NCBI GenBank assembly: GCA_913773715.1
Contig: CAJYHD010000156.1
Span: 1-7,964, forward strand
Source: an uncultured Sphingobium sp.
Lineage (GTDB): Bacteria; Pseudomonadota; Alphaproteobacteria; Sphingomonadales; Sphingomonadaceae
Direction of reading: 5' to 3'
Length of the DNA stretch: 7,964 bases
The translations under genes and the position numbers were made by a program. Below, in pieces: positions 5,159-7,964 of this stretch (positions within the stretch are counted from its first letter, which is position 1; the number at the start of each line of letters is the position of its first letter). The notes beneath the pieces were generated by a model that saw only the letters and a list, made by a program, of their open reading frames with translations, made no database searches and had not been told where the DNA came from.

Positions 5159-6165
5159 AGCGTCACGATCGCCTTTACGAAGCCGTCGGGTTTGTCACGC
5201 GTCGAGTCCAGCGCATCGCCAAGCCGTTCCAACGGGTAGGCATGGGTGTAGAGCGGAACGGGATCGATCTGCCCCGATGCGACGGCGGCGACGGCCTTCC
5301 GAATGCCGTCGGCATAGATGGCCGGATCACGCTCATGCGCGTTGACGACATCGATCCCACGCCAGTTCCACAGCCACATATTGACCTGACGCGGGCCATC
5401 CTGATGATAGCCTGCGATGATGAGGCGTCCGCGCTCTGCCGTCAGTTCGGCGGCGAGGTCGAGCGGCCATTGCTTGCCAACCGCCTCGATCACGCGGTCG
5501 CAGAAACGTCCGCCGGTCAACGCATTGACCTGATCGATGATGCCCTGATGATCGTCCATCGCGATCGTCTCAGCGGCGCCATATTGGCGAGCGAGCTCGA
5601 GCGACGATGCCCGACGCGAGATGGCGATGACGCGCGCCCCGGCATCGGCAGCCAGTTTCGTGAGCAGAGCGCCCAGAAAACCGATGCCAATGATAGCAAG
5701 GGTCTGGCCTGCACGAATATCCGAACGATCAAAGATGTTGAAGGCACAGCCGAGCGGCTCTCCCGGAAAGGGCATGCCGTCCAGTTCCGGTGGTATCGGC
5801 ACGACGGCCTTTTCGTCTGCCAGATCATATTGCGCATAGCTGGCGTAGGAGAGCGCCGCGACCCGATCACCCACGGCTAAGCTGGTCACGTCCTCACCGA
5901 TCGCATCGACGATGCCCCACCCTTCATGGCCGAGCGAACCTGGCTCGAGCGGAAATTGCTGCCATTCCGGCCCCGCCCAAGGCGTGAGGTTCGACGCGCA
6001 GACGCCACAACCCTCCAGCTTAACGCGCACCTGCCCCGGTCCCGGTTCGGGCAGTGCGACCGTTTCGATCCGAACCTCGCCCGGTCCGGTGACGATCGCG
6101 GCGCGCATCGTTTCCGCACGATCCCTGATATGGCGGCCCGCCTCCATCGTCAGCAGGTCGCTCAT
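5155..6165 (-). CDS. Zinc-type medium-chain alcohol/polyol dehydrogenase (MDR)
   Basis: This is a 336-aa MDR-superfamily protein. The GroES-like domain starts near residue 20 (MRAAIVTGPGEV) and holds EGCGVCASN (C53, C56), GSLGHEGWG (H80, E81) and GEPLGC (C140), which plausibly supply the catalytic zinc ligands. The four-cysteine lobe for structural zinc is missing, as in the shorter MDR subfamilies. The Rossmann domain has LAIIGIGFLGALL (156-168, GxGxxG) and a basic pair (SRRAS, 183-187) after the second strand that hints at NADP(H). MDR enzymes interconvert alcohols or polyols and ketones; the substrate is not readable, but operon context suggests a cyclitol or sugar derivative. The start ATG overlaps the inositol-3-phosphate synthase stop as ATGA (6162-6165), supporting the long N-terminus; an internal Met20 would fit the usual family start and remains an alternative. 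Confidence 0.85.
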   Translation of the reverse strand: MSDLLTMEAGRHIRDRAETMRAAIVTGPGEVRIETVALPEPGPGQVRVKLEGCGVCASNLTPWAGPEWQQFPLEPGSLGHEGWGIVDAIGEDVTSLAVGDRVAALSYASYAQYDLADEKAVVPIPPELDGMPFPGEPLGCAFNIFDRSDIRAGQTLAIIGIGFLGALLTKLAADAGARVIAISRRASSLELARQYGAAETIAMDDHQGIIDQVNALTGGRFCDRVIEAVGKQWPLDLAAELTAERGRLIIAGYHQDGPRQVNMWLWNWRGIDVVNAHERDPAIYADGIRKAVAAVASGQIDPVPLYTHAYPLERLGDALDSTRDKPDGFVKAIVTL

Positions 6166-7283
6166 TCCGCCGCCACCGCCATAGTCGCCTCTCCGTTAAT
6201 GAAGGTCGCCAGCGCCTCATGCGCCTGATCGTCGGTCATCTGGCGCGGAGGATGCTTGCAGAAATAGGCGGCGGCCGGATGGATCGGCCCTCCGATCCCG
6301 CGATCGAGCGCCAGCTTGGCGCAGCGGATCATGTCGATAGCAACGCCTGCCGAATTGGGACTGTCCTCGACCGAGAGGCGCAGTTCCAGGTTCATCGGTA
6401 CACCACCGAACAACTGACCTTCCATCCGCAGGAAGCAGACCTTGTTGTCATTCTGCCAAGCGACATAGTCCGACGGACCGACATGGATATTCTCATCCTC
6501 GAGCCGGCTTTCTGCAACGGATTGCACGGCTTCGGTTTTCGAAATTTTCTTGGACTTGAGCCGGGTGCGGTTGGACATGTTGAGGAAGTCCGTGTTGCCG
6601 CCGGTGTTGAGCTGATAAGTGCGATCGAGCTTCACGCCGCGCTTGGCGAACAGGTCCGTCAGTATGCGATGGACGATGGTCGCGCCCAGTTGCGCCTTGA
6701 TGTCGTCGCCTATGATCGGGACGTTCGCCTGCTGGAACCGCTGCGCCCATTCAGGATCGCTTGCGATGAAGACGGGGATGTTGTTCACGAAGGCGACGCC
6801 CGCCTCCAGTGCGCATTCTGCGTAGAATTCGGTCGCCTGCTGCGAACCGACCGGCAGATAGTTGAGCAGCACATCGACCTTGGCATTGCGAAGCCGTTCG
6901 ATGACACTTTCCCGCGTAGCCTGAGGTGCTTCGGCCAGCAGGAAAGTGCGGTCGGCGGGATGTTCGTCCATATGGTCGGCAACGCCGTCCAGGACATGTC
7001 CCATCTCTACGCGTGTTCCAGTCAGCGCGACGTCGCTGCAAAAAATCAGCGTGCAATTGGGCTTTGCGAAAATGGCCTCCGCCACATCCAGCCCCACTTT
7101 GCGTCGATCGACGTCCCACGCAGCGACCACATCGATGTCGCAGGGGCGATAGCCGCCGATCTCCCAATGCATCAGGCCGTGATGATCGTTGCTCTCGGCA
7201 CGATAGTAGGACAGCCCCTGAACCAGCGAGCTTGCGCAATTGCCGACTCCGATGATGCCGATGTTGATGCGGCGGGATGGCAT
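6162..7283 (-). CDS. ino1: Inositol-3-phosphate synthase (myo-inositol-1-phosphate synthase)
   Basis: This is a 373-aa enzyme converting D-glucose-6-phosphate to 1L-myo-inositol-1-phosphate by an NAD+-dependent oxidation, aldol-like cyclisation and reduction. Length and motifs match the short prokaryotic type (Mycobacterium Ino1 and archaeal enzymes). It has an N-terminal NAD-binding INIGIIGVGNCASSLVQG (6-23), LLNYLPVGS (139-147), PIIGDDIKAQLGAT (189-202, K196), LNTGGNTDFLNM (225-236), SKKISKTEAV (244-253, active-site-type lysines 245, 246, 249), IHVGPSDYVAW (266-276) and VEDSPNSAGVAIDMIR (305-320). It appears intact. The ribosome site AAGGAG (7291-7296 on the complement) lies 7 bases before the ATG and merges with the TGA of the upstream hydrolase. 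It is the second visible gene of a four-gene operon, supplying the inositol skeleton. The gene symbol is assigned by family. Confidence 0.93.
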   Translation of the reverse strand: MPSRRINIGIIGVGNCASSLVQGLSYYRAESNDHHGLMHWEIGGYRPCDIDVVAAWDVDRRKVGLDVAEAIFAKPNCTLIFCSDVALTGTRVEMGHVLDGVADHMDEHPADRTFLLAEAPQATRESVIERLRNAKVDVLLNYLPVGSQQATEFYAECALEAGVAFVNNIPVFIASDPEWAQRFQQANVPIIGDDIKAQLGATIVHRILTDLFAKRGVKLDRTYQLNTGGNTDFLNMSNRTRLKSKKISKTEAVQSVAESRLEDENIHVGPSDYVAWQNDNKVCFLRMEGQLFGGVPMNLELRLSVEDSPNSAGVAIDMIRCAKLALDRGIGGPIHPAAAYFCKHPPRQMTDDQAHEALATFINGEATMAVAAE

Positions 7284-7295
7284 GGAATGTCTCCT

Positions 7296-7964
7296 TCAGG
7301 CCGTGCGGGCGACCGGCAACAGGTCTTGCGCGGGGGCGTAGCGGTCGATCATCCATGCGCAGAAGTCGGCAAATGCCTGCGTATCGTGAACGGCGCTCGT
7401 GTGATGCGGCGCGATGCCGAGATGTTCGGGCGTGAAGCAGAAGGTCACGGTGACGTCGAAATCCGCCAGCGCCTCCATCTGCCTGTCGAACCAGTCGATC
7501 GCATTGGGACGGAAACTGTCGGCCCATGAAAGGCCGGTGCGCAGATGACGGACGCCGAGCCGCTTCATCCAGGCGACGGCATCGTCCAGCCGCGGGTCCT
7601 CAAAGTGGAACCATTGCATCAGGCCCATGTCGCCCGCGACCTTGGCATAATCGTCCAGCGCAGGCTTGGGTGTGCCATCCGCGCGAATAAGGCCCATGTA
7701 GAAGTGGCGGTAGTAGCTCGACCCTTCCGCCTCGCGGTGGCGGGTGGTCGCCCCCCATTCCTGCGGCAGGTCGAACAGGCTGTACCAATAGATACGCGGC
7801 ACCCGACCGATCAGCAGTTCAGCGGTCCGGTTGACGCCGAACACCTGCACTTCCTCCGCGCCGAAGGAACCGACGCCGACCTCCGTCACCCATACCGGCT
7901 TATCGGGGGCGACGGCTTCGATCTCGGCGATCTTGGCGGCCCAATCATGGATCGGCCACAGGTT
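7296..7964 (-). CDS. Clan-A-like glycoside hydrolase / beta-xylosidase-like protein (5' partial)
   Basis: The frame is open to the right edge, so these are the last 222 residues of a larger protein; the GTG at 7887-7889 is an internal valine. The fragment begins NLWPIHDWAAKIAEIE, then PVWVTEVG (23-30), where E28 sits like the clan-A nucleophile Glu at the end of strand 7. RIYWYSLFDLPQEW (57-70) resembles strand 8, and GLIRADGTPKPALDDYAK (91-108) the usual end of such a barrel. The chain then continues with MQWFHFEDPRLDDAVAWM (116-133), GVRHLRTGLSWAD (137-149), VTVTFCFTPEHLG (171-183) and FADFCAWMIDRYA (198-210), which look like the first strands and helices of a barrel, and stops. A GH39/beta-xylosidase-like fold is likely; substrate and activity are unknown, and the acid/base Glu would lie outside the window. 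It is the first visible gene of the inositol operon. Confidence 0.7.
   Translation of the reverse strand, partial: NLWPIHDWAAKIAEIEAVAPDKPVWVTEVGVGSFGAEEVQVFGVNRTAELLIGRVPRIYWYSLFDLPQEWGATTRHREAEGSSYYRHFYMGLIRADGTPKPALDDYAKVAGDMGLMQWFHFEDPRLDDAVAWMKRLGVRHLRTGLSWADSFRPNAIDWFDRQMEALADFDVTVTFCFTPEHLGIAPHHTSAVHDTQAFADFCAWMIDRYAPAQDLLPVARTA

Noticed and set aside
5242..5880. Plus-strand open frame of 212 codons opposite the MDR dehydrogenase
   Set aside because: It is a shadow of a gene with clear zinc-ligand and Rossmann motifs on the minus strand.
6219..7529. Plus-strand open frame of 436 codons opposite ino1 and the hydrolase
   Set aside because: It is antisense to a fully recognisable inositol-3-phosphate synthase; high GC opens long shadow frames. 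Its translation has no recognisable motif.
7887..7889. GTG as start of the hydrolase gene
   Set aside because: The frame continues to the window edge with hydrolase-like sequence (HDWAAKIAEIE...PVWV), so this codon is the internal Val before the TEVG motif.
1..7964. CRISPR arrays, tRNA/rRNA genes, insertion sequences, phage or toxin-antitoxin genes
   Set aside because: I saw no regularly spaced repeats, tRNA-like cloverleaf sequence, transposase or integrase motifs. The 54-aa/DUF2945 pair was considered as toxin-antitoxin, but DUF2945 is not a toxin family and no toxin motif is present.

Overview
The window is GC-rich and gene-dense, with no RNA genes, insertion sequences or CRISPR array visible. 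The gene content (DUF4142 and DUF2945 stress-type proteins, a glycosyltransferase paired with a DUF6165 protein, a COG4529-type flavoprotein) and codon usage suggest an alphaproteobacterium, most likely a sphingomonad (Sphingomonas/Sphingobium group). That placement is inferred from recalled family distributions; no search was run.

Left part (1-2786), a stress/housekeeping patch. The 3' part of an FAD/NAD(P)-binding protein runs in from the left edge. A 180-aa hemerythrin-domain protein follows, with a strong hairpin after its stop. Converging on it is a two-gene minus-strand unit: a 54-aa acidic protein (too short at its true start to be obvious) and a 68-aa basic DUF2945 protein. Divergent from that unit is a secreted DUF4142 protein with a candidate general-stress (EcfG-type) promoter upstream.

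Middle (2796-4142): a GT-B-type glycosyltransferase and a DUF6165 protein on the plus strand, closely spaced and probably cotranscribed.

Right part (4118-7964): a tight minus-strand operon, in transcription order a clan-A-like glycoside hydrolase (5' part outside the window), inositol-3-phosphate synthase, a zinc-type medium-chain dehydrogenase and a Gfo/Idh/MocA oxidoreductase. Two junctions are ATGA stop/start overlaps, and in the third the ribosome-binding site grows out of the previous stop codon. The operon makes inositol phosphate from glucose-6-phosphate and carries two oxidoreductases plus a glycosidase-fold protein, which suggests a cyclitol or cyclitol-glycoside pathway whose product cannot be named from the window.

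The most notable structures are: (i) the convergent meeting point of DUF6165 and the oxidoreductase, where the last 25 bp of both genes are one palindrome, the two TAG stops pair with each other, and the U-tract of the minus-strand terminator lies inside the DUF6165 reading frame; and (ii) the hydrolase, whose visible part reads like the end of a TIM barrel followed by the beginning of one, as a circular permutation or a truncated tandem duplication would.
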